From: Lachnospiraceae bacterium
Lineage (GTDB): Bacteria > Bacillota > Clostridia > Lachnospirales > Lachnospiraceae
NCBI GenBank assembly: GCA_017521985.1
Contig: JAFXAZ010000017.1
Coordinates: 1 to 64,000 of the forward strand
Direction of reading: 5' to 3'
DNA: 64,000 bases
The translations under genes and the position numbers were made by a program. The notes under the pieces were generated by a model. It saw only the letters and a list, made by a program, of their open reading frames with translations, had not been told where the DNA came from and ran no database searches. Numbering within the stretch: the first letter of the stretch is position 1; the number at the start of each line of letters is the position of its first letter. This document shows, piece after piece, positions 8,373 through 15,152 of the stretch.

Positions 8373-8757
8373 CTTCTGATGCCTCCATTTCCCTTAATAC
8401 GGCCTTTTCACCATCTATCCTGAATCTGTATACCTTTATCCCCCATTCGCTCGCCTTGCGGATTTCTCCGGCCATACCGGAGCTTATAATATCACCACAG
8501 ACTACCAATGCCTTGCAAATCTTCAAGACTGACAATCCAAAGTCCAAAGCAACCTGCCTTTCCTGTGGAATATGGTCATCCAGATAATCCGGTAAAAAGC
8601 TATGGGGTGCTATGGTCCTGCCACCAAGTTCCACTGCGACATACCAGCTATAATATTTCGCACCTGCCATGTTCTTCTGAATACCTTCCTTAGTGGGTGA
8701 AGACAAGGGGGAACAAATATATATCAGATCCTGTTTATCAAATATTTTAGCCATCAT
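8338..8757 (-). CDS. DUF4406/DUF7768-like nucleotide deoxyribosyltransferase-fold protein
   Basis: A 139-aa protein with YICSPLSS at the N-terminus, APHSFLPDYLDDHIPQER in the middle and IISSGMAGEIRKASEWGI near the end. This is the pattern of DUF4406-type proteins, which share the fold of nucleoside 2-deoxyribosyltransferases. They are common on phages and conjugative elements; the substrate is not established. The start codon overlaps the exonuclease stop (ATGATGA arrangement), and the end overlaps RecD2 by 35 bp, so the three genes are translationally linked. Confidence 0.7.
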   Translation of the reverse strand: MMAKIFDKQDLIYICSPLSSPTKEGIQKNMAGAKYYSWYVAVELGGRTIAPHSFLPDYLDDHIPQERQVALDFGLSVLKICKALVVCGDIISSGMAGEIRKASEWGIKVYRFRIDGEKAVLREMEASEDGMQICENHIS

Positions 8758-9794
8758 GCTGCTCCTTTCTTCTTTACAGCAAACCGTCTGCTCTCTGTGG
8801 TTGTAACAAAATCATCATACACATCTGGGTGATGAATCTTTAAGCGTTCCAGATTACTCTTATCAATGCCAGTCCGATAGGCAGGATTATATGTAACCAC
8901 ATACTCGGTACTTCCATCCCGGAGAATTCCGGTACAACTGACTCCCAGCTCTTCCACAATACCCAGATATGCCTCTTTCATACGCTCATCCAGTTTCTTT
9001 GCTTCGCTTTCAAGCTTTGCCTTTTCCGCCTTCAGGTCCATGTATTTCTTCAGATCTATCAGGTGACTGCGACTAAGAATTACCTTATCGGCATCCTTAT
9101 CTGCCGGGCCAAAATGCTTGCGGATACTTTCCAGAACCAGAGAAGGTTTCTCTGTATATTCCGGCTCCACTCTTTTCTTTATGTTCTCCAGCCAGAAGAA
9201 TTCTTCTTCAGCGATCATATCTTCTTCTACTTCCAGATCACGCTCCATGTACCGGATAATAAATTCGTCTTCGTTATTGCCATACAGGCAGGCAAAATAG
9301 ACCTTGTTAATATTCATGGTCGCCATGTAGTGCCTTCCCTGATATTCATAATTGACCGGGACTGTATTATCCGCCCACTTATCCTGGCAGTTATAATTGG
9401 TGGTTTTACACTCCAAAATACCGTATGTGCCGTCCGGAAACTCAATAAAGAAGTCAACATCTGCTAACATAAATGGATATAGTGGATGGCGGAACATTTT
9501 CCTGACAGGAAATACTCTCAATCCGGTTTTCTTGGAAAAAATCTCTGCAACCAGATCTTCCAGTCTGTGTCCCACTTCTTTTGCTACCCAGTTGGACTCT
9601 TCTTCATCCATGACTGGTTTTACACCGATCTTGTCGTAATACAGATCACGCTTTGTGCAAAATGGGGAAACACCCATAATTGCAGCACAATCACTGCCTC
9701 CGATACCCAGTCTTCGGTAATTTAACCAATCCTCCCGACTTAAATTTTCGGTAACTACAACCACTTCCGGCTGATAATTCAAATTCAAACTCAT
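8754..9794 (-). CDS. YqaJ-type viral/element exonuclease (PD-(D/E)XK)
   Basis: A 346-aa protein started at the ATG at 9794, which has GGAAAGGAG directly upstream; the frame opens at 9842 without such a site. Motifs of the YqaJ/lambda-exonuclease fold follow in order: RRLGIGGSDCAAIMG, GHRLEDLVAEIF (conserved Glu), LADVDFF and GILECKTTNY (the D...ExK core, residues ~125-145), then YEYQGRHYMATM. It should resect double-stranded ends 5'-3' for homologous recombination, usually with a single-strand annealing partner such as RecT. No RecT is visible here; the 343-aa protein at 3813-4844 is the best candidate partner. A coiled segment (LIDLKKYMDLKAEKAKLE) near residue 265 is typical of element versions. 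Confidence 0.88.
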   Translation of the reverse strand: MSLNLNYQPEVVVVTENLSREDWLNYRRLGIGGSDCAAIMGVSPFCTKRDLYYDKIGVKPVMDEEESNWVAKEVGHRLEDLVAEIFSKKTGLRVFPVRKMFRHPLYPFMLADVDFFIEFPDGTYGILECKTTNYNCQDKWADNTVPVNYEYQGRHYMATMNINKVYFACLYGNNEDEFIIRYMERDLEVEEDMIAEEEFFWLENIKKRVEPEYTEKPSLVLESIRKHFGPADKDADKVILSRSHLIDLKKYMDLKAEKAKLESEAKKLDERMKEAYLGIVEELGVSCTGILRDGSTEYVVTYNPAYRTGIDKSNLERLKIHHPDVYDDFVTTTESRRFAVKKKGAA

Positions 9795-9876
9795 ATAACT
9801 CCTTTCCAATGAAAAAAAGAGAAGGATTTCCCTCTCTTTCATTCATCACCTAATATTTTGCATTTCTTATCATTAT

Positions 9877-11028
9877 CTACCACGCATAACTACCGGGAAT
9901 ATCATACTCATGCCAATTGATTACCAGTGCCCTTGCTATGATTTCCTCCATTTTGGCGATTTTACTGCCTTCTTCTCCTTCACATGAAAGCATATAAAGG
10001 ATCTCGGATATTCCAAAGTAAATATCATGTGCTGTACAGGCGTCTTCACCGTACTGTGCAACAAACAGATCTACCGCCTCTGCTTTATATTTCTTTGCAA
10101 TACCAAGCTTATCCATCACTCCCTTCATGCAATTTACAGGATGCAGAATCTCAATGTCCAATAGCTTGATCAAGTTGCCTGTTGCTGCCTGATACTTGCT
10201 ATACAACATTTTAAGCTGTTCATCAAAATCACTGATTTTCGTTCCATTTCTATGTCCCAGCTTTAAAGGACTTCCCAAGTTTATGGTGCATCTACCGTTT
10301 TCTGAAACCAACATTGGATAAATATTAGCTCCACCCATTCCGGTGTCAGATGTTGTAATCCTGACCATGGGTTTCATTTCTTCCGTCTGCTTACCATGCA
10401 ACCGCAATTCTGTGCGGTATGCGTCCAGCATCTCATCATTACCGGTTAATTCCCATAATGCTGAAACCATCTCATGCTCATAAAAACCGCCCAAATACTG
10501 GCAACCTTTAAAATGGGTATTCAGATAGTCTACAGAATGCAGGAAAATCTGTTCTGTATCCAGTACAGCATAATCATGACAATCTCCGCCAAGAACAGCT
10601 GATACCTTTCCTTCTGATATCCTTACCAAAGCTTCGCCGTTGGTTACTTTAAGACAATCGTTAATGATACGTGCGTAGACGCTTTTATCCACACGTCGGA
10701 GCCCGTTACCGGAGATTCCGGCTCTATCCAATATGCTTTTGATTGCACAGGCTCTTACAGGGTAACATTTGTCTTTCAAGCGTATCAGAAGCCCTGTATT
10801 GAGAATTGTATCATTGATGATTCGATCATCCAATCCATCCCGCAAATACTCTTCTCGCATTTCTTCTGCAACCTTGCTGTCGCTGGTCATTGGTACTAAC
10901 CTTAGATTTTTTGATTTTCTCCTTTCCCAGAACGAGTTATTACCGATTCTGTTAATACAGGAAAGAAAATCTTCCTGTCTTGTGAAAACAGCCCTATAGT
11001 TGTCTTCATACACTCTTGTTTCATTCAT
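9877..11028 (-). CDS. Conserved mobile-element protein of unknown function
   Basis: A 383-aa protein when started at the ATG at 11028, behind AGAAAGG; a GTG three codons upstream is the alternative. It reads as a folded, mostly soluble protein with no membrane segment, no P-loop and no obvious catalytic motif. It is the first gene of the minus-strand block that continues into YqaJ and RecD2, with an 82-bp gap. I do not recognise a family with confidence. Confidence 0.65.
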   Translation of the reverse strand: MNETRVYEDNYRAVFTRQEDFLSCINRIGNNSFWERRKSKNLRLVPMTSDSKVAEEMREEYLRDGLDDRIINDTILNTGLLIRLKDKCYPVRACAIKSILDRAGISGNGLRRVDKSVYARIINDCLKVTNGEALVRISEGKVSAVLGGDCHDYAVLDTEQIFLHSVDYLNTHFKGCQYLGGFYEHEMVSALWELTGNDEMLDAYRTELRLHGKQTEEMKPMVRITTSDTGMGGANIYPMLVSENGRCTINLGSPLKLGHRNGTKISDFDEQLKMLYSKYQAATGNLIKLLDIEILHPVNCMKGVMDKLGIAKKYKAEAVDLFVAQYGEDACTAHDIYFGISEILYMLSCEGEEGSKIAKMEEIIARALVINWHEYDIPGSYAW

Positions 11029-11110
11029 TTTTTTCACCTTTCTTTCTCTCCATGTTGGAGGCTATTTTATCCAGCCGCTTTCGCGTAAAACCTTATTAGG
11101 TATTTCTGGC

Positions 11111-11141
11111 AAAAAAAATAGAATGGCATGATCCATTCTAT
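11111..11141 (-). terminator. Rho-independent terminator
   Basis: On the minus strand a perfect 9-bp stem, ATAGAATGG with CCATTCTAT, closes on a 6-nt loop and is followed by eight T residues. It lies 57 bp after the stop of the small gene at 11198 and ends that transcript before the next operon. Confidence 0.8.
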
Positions 11142-11197
11142 ACAACGTGTGGCAAACCCACATATTCACTATAATTTTTTTGAGTATGACAGCTTTG

Positions 11198-11464
11198 CTA
11201 ATGATAAAATGTCAACAAGACTTCTTTGGATTGATCTATATCCAATCTCTTTACATAATCAACAAGGCTCTCCGTACAGTTAAAAATAACATTTCTCCCT
11301 ATTTCATTATCGGTAATAAACACACTCCTATCAAATGCAGGAGACTTACAAAGTGACGAACCGGGCATAAAATATTGAATATTGAAATACCACTTATCAC
11401 CTTCAAACCATTTAAAGCAATCTACTCTACACCCCGAAAACCAGCCTTCTTTTCTTCTATCCAT
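11198..11464 (-). CDS. Small element protein of unknown function
   Basis: An 88-aa protein from the ATG at 11464, which has GAAAGGG 7 nt upstream. The frame opens earlier, at 11548, but that would run through a terminator hairpin and lacks a ribosome site. The sequence is aromatic-rich with basic patches (MDRRKEGWFSG) and has no membrane segment. It has its own operator-flanked promoter and a terminator on each side, so it is a separate regulated unit. The position next to xis/int suggests a control or accessory role, but no family is recognised. Confidence 0.5.
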   Translation of the reverse strand: MDRRKEGWFSGCRVDCFKWFEGDKWYFNIQYFMPGSSLCKSPAFDRSVFITDNEIGRNVIFNCTESLVDYVKRLDIDQSKEVLLTFYH

Positions 11465-11498
11465 TACATACCCTTTCTGCACATAGGCTAACATGAAA

Positions 11499-11549
11499 CA
11501 AAAAAAGTGCCAAAAGACTGCCACAATAGACCACAGTACTTCTGACACT
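11499..11549 (-). terminator. Hairpin terminator in the leader of the small element gene
   Basis: On the minus strand a long stem with one bulge (AGTGTCAGAAG... pairing with ...CTTTTGGCACT) is followed by seven T residues. It lies between the promoter near 11650 and the start codon at 11464. It could act as an attenuator, or as the end of a ~120-nt small RNA. Confidence 0.65.
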
Positions 11550-11636
11550 TCAATACAATCTTAAACAACGTATGCTTTATCGAATGAATATCACTCTAAC
11601 AAGCATAAAAATCAATTACGCATACATAGTAACACA

Positions 11637-11673
11637 ATATATAGTGGTTTGTCAATACTCAAGCACTATATAT
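11637..11673 (-). promoter_or_regulatory. Promoter flanked by a 10-bp inverted repeat (probable operator)
   Basis: A perfect inverted repeat, ATATATAGTG (11637-11646) and CACTATATAT (11664-11673), brackets a consensus -35 TTGACA on the minus strand (11650-11655). A weak -10 (TTACTA or TACTAT) lies 17-19 bp further. The geometry suits a dimeric repressor covering the promoter. No repressor gene is visible in the window. Confidence 0.6.
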
Positions 11674-11768
11674 GCACTTGGTGAATTTTTTGAAAATTTT
11701 TTCAAGCTATTAGTTATTCTCTTGTATTTTCGTCATAGAATAACCATCGTTATTCAAATAATTGCTCT

Positions 11769-11930
11769 TTGACAATTACAGAGCATACACCACTATGTAT
11801 ATGTGGTTCTGGTGAGTGGGTTCCTGCGGATACTATACCCATCAGATTGAATGTACATCGTACAGCCGGTACGTGGCCAACTGGGCATAGGAAGCGGTAG
11901 TGGTAGGTATGTATAAACTCAACCTACAAT
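11769..11930 (+). promoter_or_regulatory. Structured leader upstream of the excisionase gene
   Basis: TTGACA at 11769-11774 may start a plus-strand promoter. The following ~130 nt have higher GC than the surroundings and several possible stems: ACCAC with GTGGT (11789-11807), TGGGT with ACCCA closing a loop that contains TTCCTGC, a later AGGAA that could pair with that loop as a pseudoknot, and GTAGGT with ACCTAC just before the ribosome site. No coding frame occupies it. It does not match a riboswitch I know. Confidence 0.4.
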
Positions 11931-11946
11931 TATGAGGAATAATAAC

Positions 11947-12141
11947 ATGAATAATAAAAAGAATACTTTTTCGGAATACCCCGATGTATTAACGGTACAG
12001 CAACTTGCTGCTATGCTTAGAATAAGTACAAAAGTAGCTTACAAACTTGTAAAAGAAGGAAAAATCAAGTCAATTAGAATTGGGCGAAACTTCAAAATTG
12101 CCAAAGTATTTGTCCTTGATTATTTAGAAATTCCACATTGA
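11947..12141 (+). CDS. xis: Excisionase-like MerR/HTH_17 DNA-binding protein
   Basis: A 64-aa protein from the ATG at 11947, which has TGAGGAA 9 nt upstream; the ATG at 11932 overlaps that site and is less likely. It shows the excisionase helix-turn-helix pattern: DVLTVQQLAAMLRISTKVAYKLVKEGKIKSIRIGRNFKIAK, residues ~13-55, with a wing (IRIGRNFKI). Such proteins bend DNA at the attachment site and bias the integrase towards excision. It is 81 bp upstream of the integrase and co-directional, as in Tn916-like and related elements. Confidence 0.85.
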   Translation: MNNKKNTFSEYPDVLTVQQLAAMLRISTKVAYKLVKEGKIKSIRIGRNFKIAKVFVLDYLEIPH

Positions 12142-12222
12142 TACTTTTGCAGTCACTATTCTTGTGCTATAATGTGCATGTCATGGCAGATGGAAGCTGA
12201 TACCAATGAGGAGGAAAATACT

Positions 12223-13623
12223 ATGGTAGCTGGTCATCTGCGCGAGCAAAACGGCATTTATCAAATGATTCTGAGTTATAAGGATGTAAATGGAAAAAGA
12301 AAAACGAAATCTTTTTCTACCGGACTCAAAATTCGTGGCAATGCACGTAAAGCTGATCGCATGTTACAAGAATTAAGACAAACATTTACAGCACCGGATA
12401 TGCATCCGGAGTACAGAGAGGATGTGGAATCAGAAGAATTAACTAATGATGGACAAACCAATGCAACGGTGATTGATCCATCAAATGAATTATCACAGTC
12501 TGCCAAAACAGTGACGGCCATTCAAGTTAAAGGAATCCCTTCTAAAATGTTGGCTGATCAAATTGTAGTAGTAGACGAAACACCAACTGTTGATGATAAC
12601 TTATTTTTGAAACCCAAAACGGAGATATTGTTTTGTGATTATATGATTTACTGGTTGGAGTCTATCAGAAAAAATGTTGCTGAAGATACCTTTTCCGGAT
12701 ATTCATATTCGGTCAAACAAAGAATTTATCCATATTTCAAAAACAAGCAATTCACATTAGCTGATTTGGAAGAATACCCTTTTCTGATATCAGATTACTA
12801 TTCTTTCGAAATGAAGACATATGGGGTTTCAGCAAATACTATTTATCACAGACATGCTAATATCCGCAAAGCATTACAATACGCACTGAAATATAAAATT
12901 ATTCACTCTAATCCGGCGGATCTGATCGACAAGCCTTCTAAAGACAGTTTTGAAAGTTCCATTTACTCAAAAGATGAGCTTAGGGAATTGTTTATGGCTT
13001 TTGTAGGAGATCCACTTGAATTGGCAGTCATGCTTGCAAGTTTTTACGGATTAAGACGAAGTGAAATTGTTGGCTTAAAATGGAGAGCTATTGATTTTGT
13101 GCGTAAAACGATAACGGTGCAGCATGTTGTCACACAAGCAGTGGTTGACGGAGAATATAAGCTGGTCAAGAAAAACCGAACAAAGACAAAGGCAAGTAAT
13201 CGTTCATTACCTTTGGTCCCGCAGTTCGAAAAGGCTTTAAGAAAGCTACTTGAGCAACAGCAATTAAACAGAAAGATATTTGGAGATGCCTATTCTACGG
13301 AATATCTTGACTATATTCTTGTTAATGAATTGGGAGAATTAATGAAGCCCGGTTTTATAACACAACATTTTGGATTGATTCGTGATAAGAATAATTTGAA
13401 ATTTATTCGTTTTCATGACTTGAGACATAGTTGTGCAACCTTGCTGTACGATAATGGTGTAAGCCTAAAAGAAATACAAGAATGGTTGGGGCATAGTAAT
13501 ATTGCAACAACCGCAAATATATATACGCACCTAAATTATAAGAATAAGATCAATTCTGCAAATGCAATCATGAGCTTATTATCTGGTGGAAATGAAAAAG
13601 AACTCGAAGTAGCCGCTAACTAA
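12223..13623 (+). CDS. int: Tyrosine-type site-specific integrase of the mobile element
   Basis: A 466-aa protein from the ATG at 12223, with GAGGAGG 8 nt upstream; the frame is open from 12172 but without a good site. An N-terminal arm-binding domain (GIYQMILSYKDVNGKRKTKSF) is followed by a core-binding region (~residues 145-230) and the catalytic domain. Catalytic residues are visible: Arg in YGLRRSEIVGLKW (~277), His-x-x-Arg in FHDLRHSCATLL (~400), His in WLGHSN (~424) and Tyr in TANIYTHL (~433). A long acidic linker (residues ~65-140) between the first domains is unusual. The gene ends 27 bp from the 3' end of a tRNA-Leu gene, as expected for a tRNA-targeting integrase. Confidence 0.95.
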   Translation: MVAGHLREQNGIYQMILSYKDVNGKRKTKSFSTGLKIRGNARKADRMLQELRQTFTAPDMHPEYREDVESEELTNDGQTNATVIDPSNELSQSAKTVTAIQVKGIPSKMLADQIVVVDETPTVDDNLFLKPKTEILFCDYMIYWLESIRKNVAEDTFSGYSYSVKQRIYPYFKNKQFTLADLEEYPFLISDYYSFEMKTYGVSANTIYHRHANIRKALQYALKYKIIHSNPADLIDKPSKDSFESSIYSKDELRELFMAFVGDPLELAVMLASFYGLRRSEIVGLKWRAIDFVRKTITVQHVVTQAVVDGEYKLVKKNRTKTKASNRSLPLVPQFEKALRKLLEQQQLNRKIFGDAYSTEYLDYILVNELGELMKPGFITQHFGLIRDKNNLKFIRFHDLRHSCATLLYDNGVSLKEIQEWLGHSNIATTANIYTHLNYKNKINSANAIMSLLSGGNEKELEVAAN

Positions 13624-13633
13624 CGTCGAGTTC
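13595..13633 (-). terminator. Terminator of the tRNA-Tyr/tRNA-Leu transcript
   Basis: On the minus strand GAACTCGA pairs with TCGAGTTC and is followed by CTTTTTC. It begins 18 nt past the tRNA-Leu 3' end and overlaps the last codons and stop of the integrase gene on the other strand. Confidence 0.55.
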
Positions 13634-13650
13634 CATTCACAATGACACAA

Positions 13651-13734
13651 TGCTGGTGGCCGGACTTGAACCGGCACGGGGTTGCCCCCGAAGGATTTTA
13701 AGTCCTTTGCGTCTGCCTATTCCGCCACACCAGC
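13651..13734 (-). tRNA. tRNA-Leu (anticodon UAA)
   Basis: An 84-nt gene with a 7-bp acceptor stem GCTGGTG/CACCAGC, discriminator A, anticodon stem AAGGA/TCCTT around the loop CTTAAAA (anticodon TAA), a long variable arm (class II, as required for Leu) and T-arm GCCGG-TTCAAGT-CCGGC. CCA is not encoded. Its 3' end faces the integrase gene. It probably lies inside the mobile element rather than outside it (see the truncated copy at 13879-13919), or else it is the restored target. Confidence 0.95.
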
Positions 13735-13777
13735 GGGTGTGTATATAACATCAACTCATGCATTCCGTTTACATTTG

Positions 13778-13797
13778 GAGGGATGCAGTGAGGGATG
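13778..13797. repeat. Direct repeats, possible integrase arm-type sites
   Basis: GAGGGATG occurs twice, at 13778-13785 and 13790-13797, 12 bp apart, in the 145-bp stretch between the intact and truncated tRNA-Leu genes. Short direct repeats 80-100 bp from a crossover core are typical of tyrosine-integrase arm sites. The assignment is inferred from position. The rest of 13735-13878 shows no gene. Confidence 0.35.
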
Positions 13798-13878
13798 TAT
13801 CAAAAAATTGAATAATGTAATCTCTAAAAACCCAGTAAAATCAATGATTTCAAGGATTTATGAGAAAGTGGCGTACGA

Positions 13879-13919
13879 GATTTTAAGTCCTGTGCGTCTG
13901 CCAGTTCCGCCACGCCGGC
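13879..13919 (-). pseudogene. Truncated tRNA-Leu (5' half only), probable attachment-site scar
   Basis: Minus-strand bases from 13919 read as a good tRNA-Leu 5' half: GCCGGCG acceptor strand, D-arm GCGGAACTGGCAGACGC, then AGGACTTAAAATC through the anticodon loop. From 13878 on, the sequence no longer forms a tRNA: no anticodon-stem partner, variable arm or T-arm. The last 12-13 bases (AGGACTTAAAATC) are shared with the intact tRNA-Leu at 13651-13734, but the two genes differ elsewhere, so this is not a simple duplication. It marks a recombination break in the anticodon arm. Confidence 0.8.
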
Positions 13920-13935
13920 ATCCTAAATATAGGCT

Positions 13936-13952
13936 CGACCACTGGCTGGTCG
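13936..13952 (-). other. Spacer stem-loop between tRNA genes
   Basis: CGACCA and TGGTCG form a perfect 6-bp stem with a 5-nt loop, directly after the tRNA-Tyr 3' end. It may guide tRNA processing. Confidence 0.4.
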
Positions 13953-13954
13953 AA

Positions 13955-14036
13955 TGGACAGAGGTGGATTCGAACCACCGAAGCAAGATGCAGCAGATTT
14001 ACAGTCTGTCCCCTTTGGCCTCTCGGGAATCTGTCC
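13955..14036 (-). tRNA. tRNA-Tyr (anticodon GUA)
   Basis: An 82-nt gene with acceptor GGACAGA/TCTGTCC, discriminator A, the anticodon loop CTGTAAA (anticodon GTA), a long variable arm as in bacterial tRNA-Tyr, and the T-loop TTCGAAT. CCA is not encoded. It is the first gene of the minus-strand tRNA transcript and has a good promoter 28 bp upstream. Confidence 0.96.
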
Positions 14037-14063
14037 ATGTAAAGGTTTCCCTCACGAGTACTT

Positions 14064-14092
14064 ATGATAACATAGCTAACTACAAAACGCAA
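14064..14092 (-). promoter_or_regulatory. Promoter of the tRNA-Tyr/tRNA-Leu operon
   Basis: TTGCGT (14087-14092) and TATCAT (14064-14069) on the minus strand are separated by 17 bp and lie just upstream of tRNA-Tyr. This host promoter would also serve the intact tRNA-Leu further down. Confidence 0.7.
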
Positions 14093-14213
14093 GCATTTTT
14101 TCTCCCTTCTGAGAAATAATTTTTTAAGCCCTTTGTTCTGTATTGCAAATTTTAAATTTCTCTTAATTTTTCAGAATTTTCACAATTTTGTCACAAAAAT
14201 GCTAACAAAAATA

Positions 14214-14243
14214 TTGCAATTATATATCCTTCTGACGTATAAT
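14214..14243 (+). promoter_or_regulatory. Promoter of the sortase gene
   Basis: TTGCAA (14214-14219), an 18-bp spacer and a perfect TATAAT (14238-14243). The expected transcription start is about 7 bp further, which coincides with the sortase ATG at 14250, so the message may be leaderless or nearly so. Confidence 0.65.
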
Positions 14244-14249
14244 GTAAAC

Positions 14250-15113
14250 ATGAAAAAATGGAACAAATTACTATCTACAATTTTGCTTATGGTAGGTGTA
14301 TGTGCGGTATGTTTTGGCTGTGCAGGTGTTATTGATTTAATTGGTGACACCATAAAGACAGAGCAGTCTGTAAGCCGGCTTCCTTCTGAAACCGTAAACT
14401 CGGAAATACTTGTATCTTCTGATACAAGTGTACCATCAGAAGATACTCTGGCAGAGCCGGCGTCCACTCCGGATCCGACGCCCGAACCAACACCCGAGCC
14501 GACGCCCGAGCCTTATATAAGTCCTTACGCAGATTATTTTGAAACTTATCCTGACCTTGTAGCGTGGCTGCATATTCCGGATACGATTATCAGTTATCCT
14601 GTTATGTGGACTCCTGGCGACGAAACCTACTACTTATATCGTAATTATGATGGTACAAATAATCAAAACGGCTCTCTTTTACTGGATACCGACAGTGCTT
14701 TGGATCCGCTTACTACCAATCTTATTATCCACGGACACGATATGAGGTCCGGTGCTATGTTTGGTAATTTGACGGATTACGCCGACAAAACTTACTGCGA
14801 GCAACACAAGGAGATGCTCCTGTTCACGGCAGACTGTGAACGTAAGTACGAGGTCATTGCTACGTTTTACTCACAAGTTTATCGTAAAAAGGACACTGTT
14901 TTTAAATTCTACCAATTTTTCCAGGCCGATACAGAGGAAGAGTTTAACTACTTCTATGAAAATATTATGAACCTGGCACTTTTTGATACCGGTGTTACCG
15001 CAGAGTTTGGCGACCGTTTTATTACCTTATCCACCTGTTCTTCTCATGTAGAGAACGGACGATTTGTAGTCGTTGCCAAGGAAATTACGGATGACGCTTC
15101 TATTCAAGAATAA
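14250..15113 (+). CDS. srtB: Class B sortase
   Basis: A 287-aa protein. The N-terminus MKKWNKLL followed by a hydrophobic stretch (residues ~8-27) is an uncleaved signal-anchor. A Pro/Glu-rich spacer with three TPEP-type repeats (~residues 72-88) precedes the catalytic domain. Catalytic His is in IIHGHDM (~162), Cys in LSTCSSH (~264) and Arg in NGRFVVVA (~272), the sortase triad. The spacing and the YLYRNYDGTNNQNGSLLLD segment are those of class B enzymes. It should attach the adjacent VPKTG-bearing protein to peptidoglycan. No Shine-Dalgarno is seen before the ATG, in line with the promoter position. An earlier in-frame ATG at 14133 would add an AT-rich leader and is unlikely. Confidence 0.92.
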   Translation: MKKWNKLLSTILLMVGVCAVCFGCAGVIDLIGDTIKTEQSVSRLPSETVNSEILVSSDTSVPSEDTLAEPASTPDPTPEPTPEPTPEPYISPYADYFETYPDLVAWLHIPDTIISYPVMWTPGDETYYLYRNYDGTNNQNGSLLLDTDSALDPLTTNLIIHGHDMRSGAMFGNLTDYADKTYCEQHKEMLLFTADCERKYEVIATFYSQVYRKKDTVFKFYQFFQADTEEEFNYFYENIMNLALFDTGVTAEFGDRFITLSTCSSHVENGRFVVVAKEITDDASIQE

Positions 15114-15152
15114 TTTTATCATGATAAATAAATTTATTAGGAGGATTTCACT

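Noticed and set aside
11572-11772. 66-aa plus-strand frame upstream of xis
   Set aside because: It lies across the operator-flanked minus-strand promoter and has no ribosome site.
13682-14119. 145-aa plus-strand open frame
   Set aside because: It runs antisense through tRNA-Leu, the tRNA-Leu fragment and tRNA-Tyr, and has no ribosome site.
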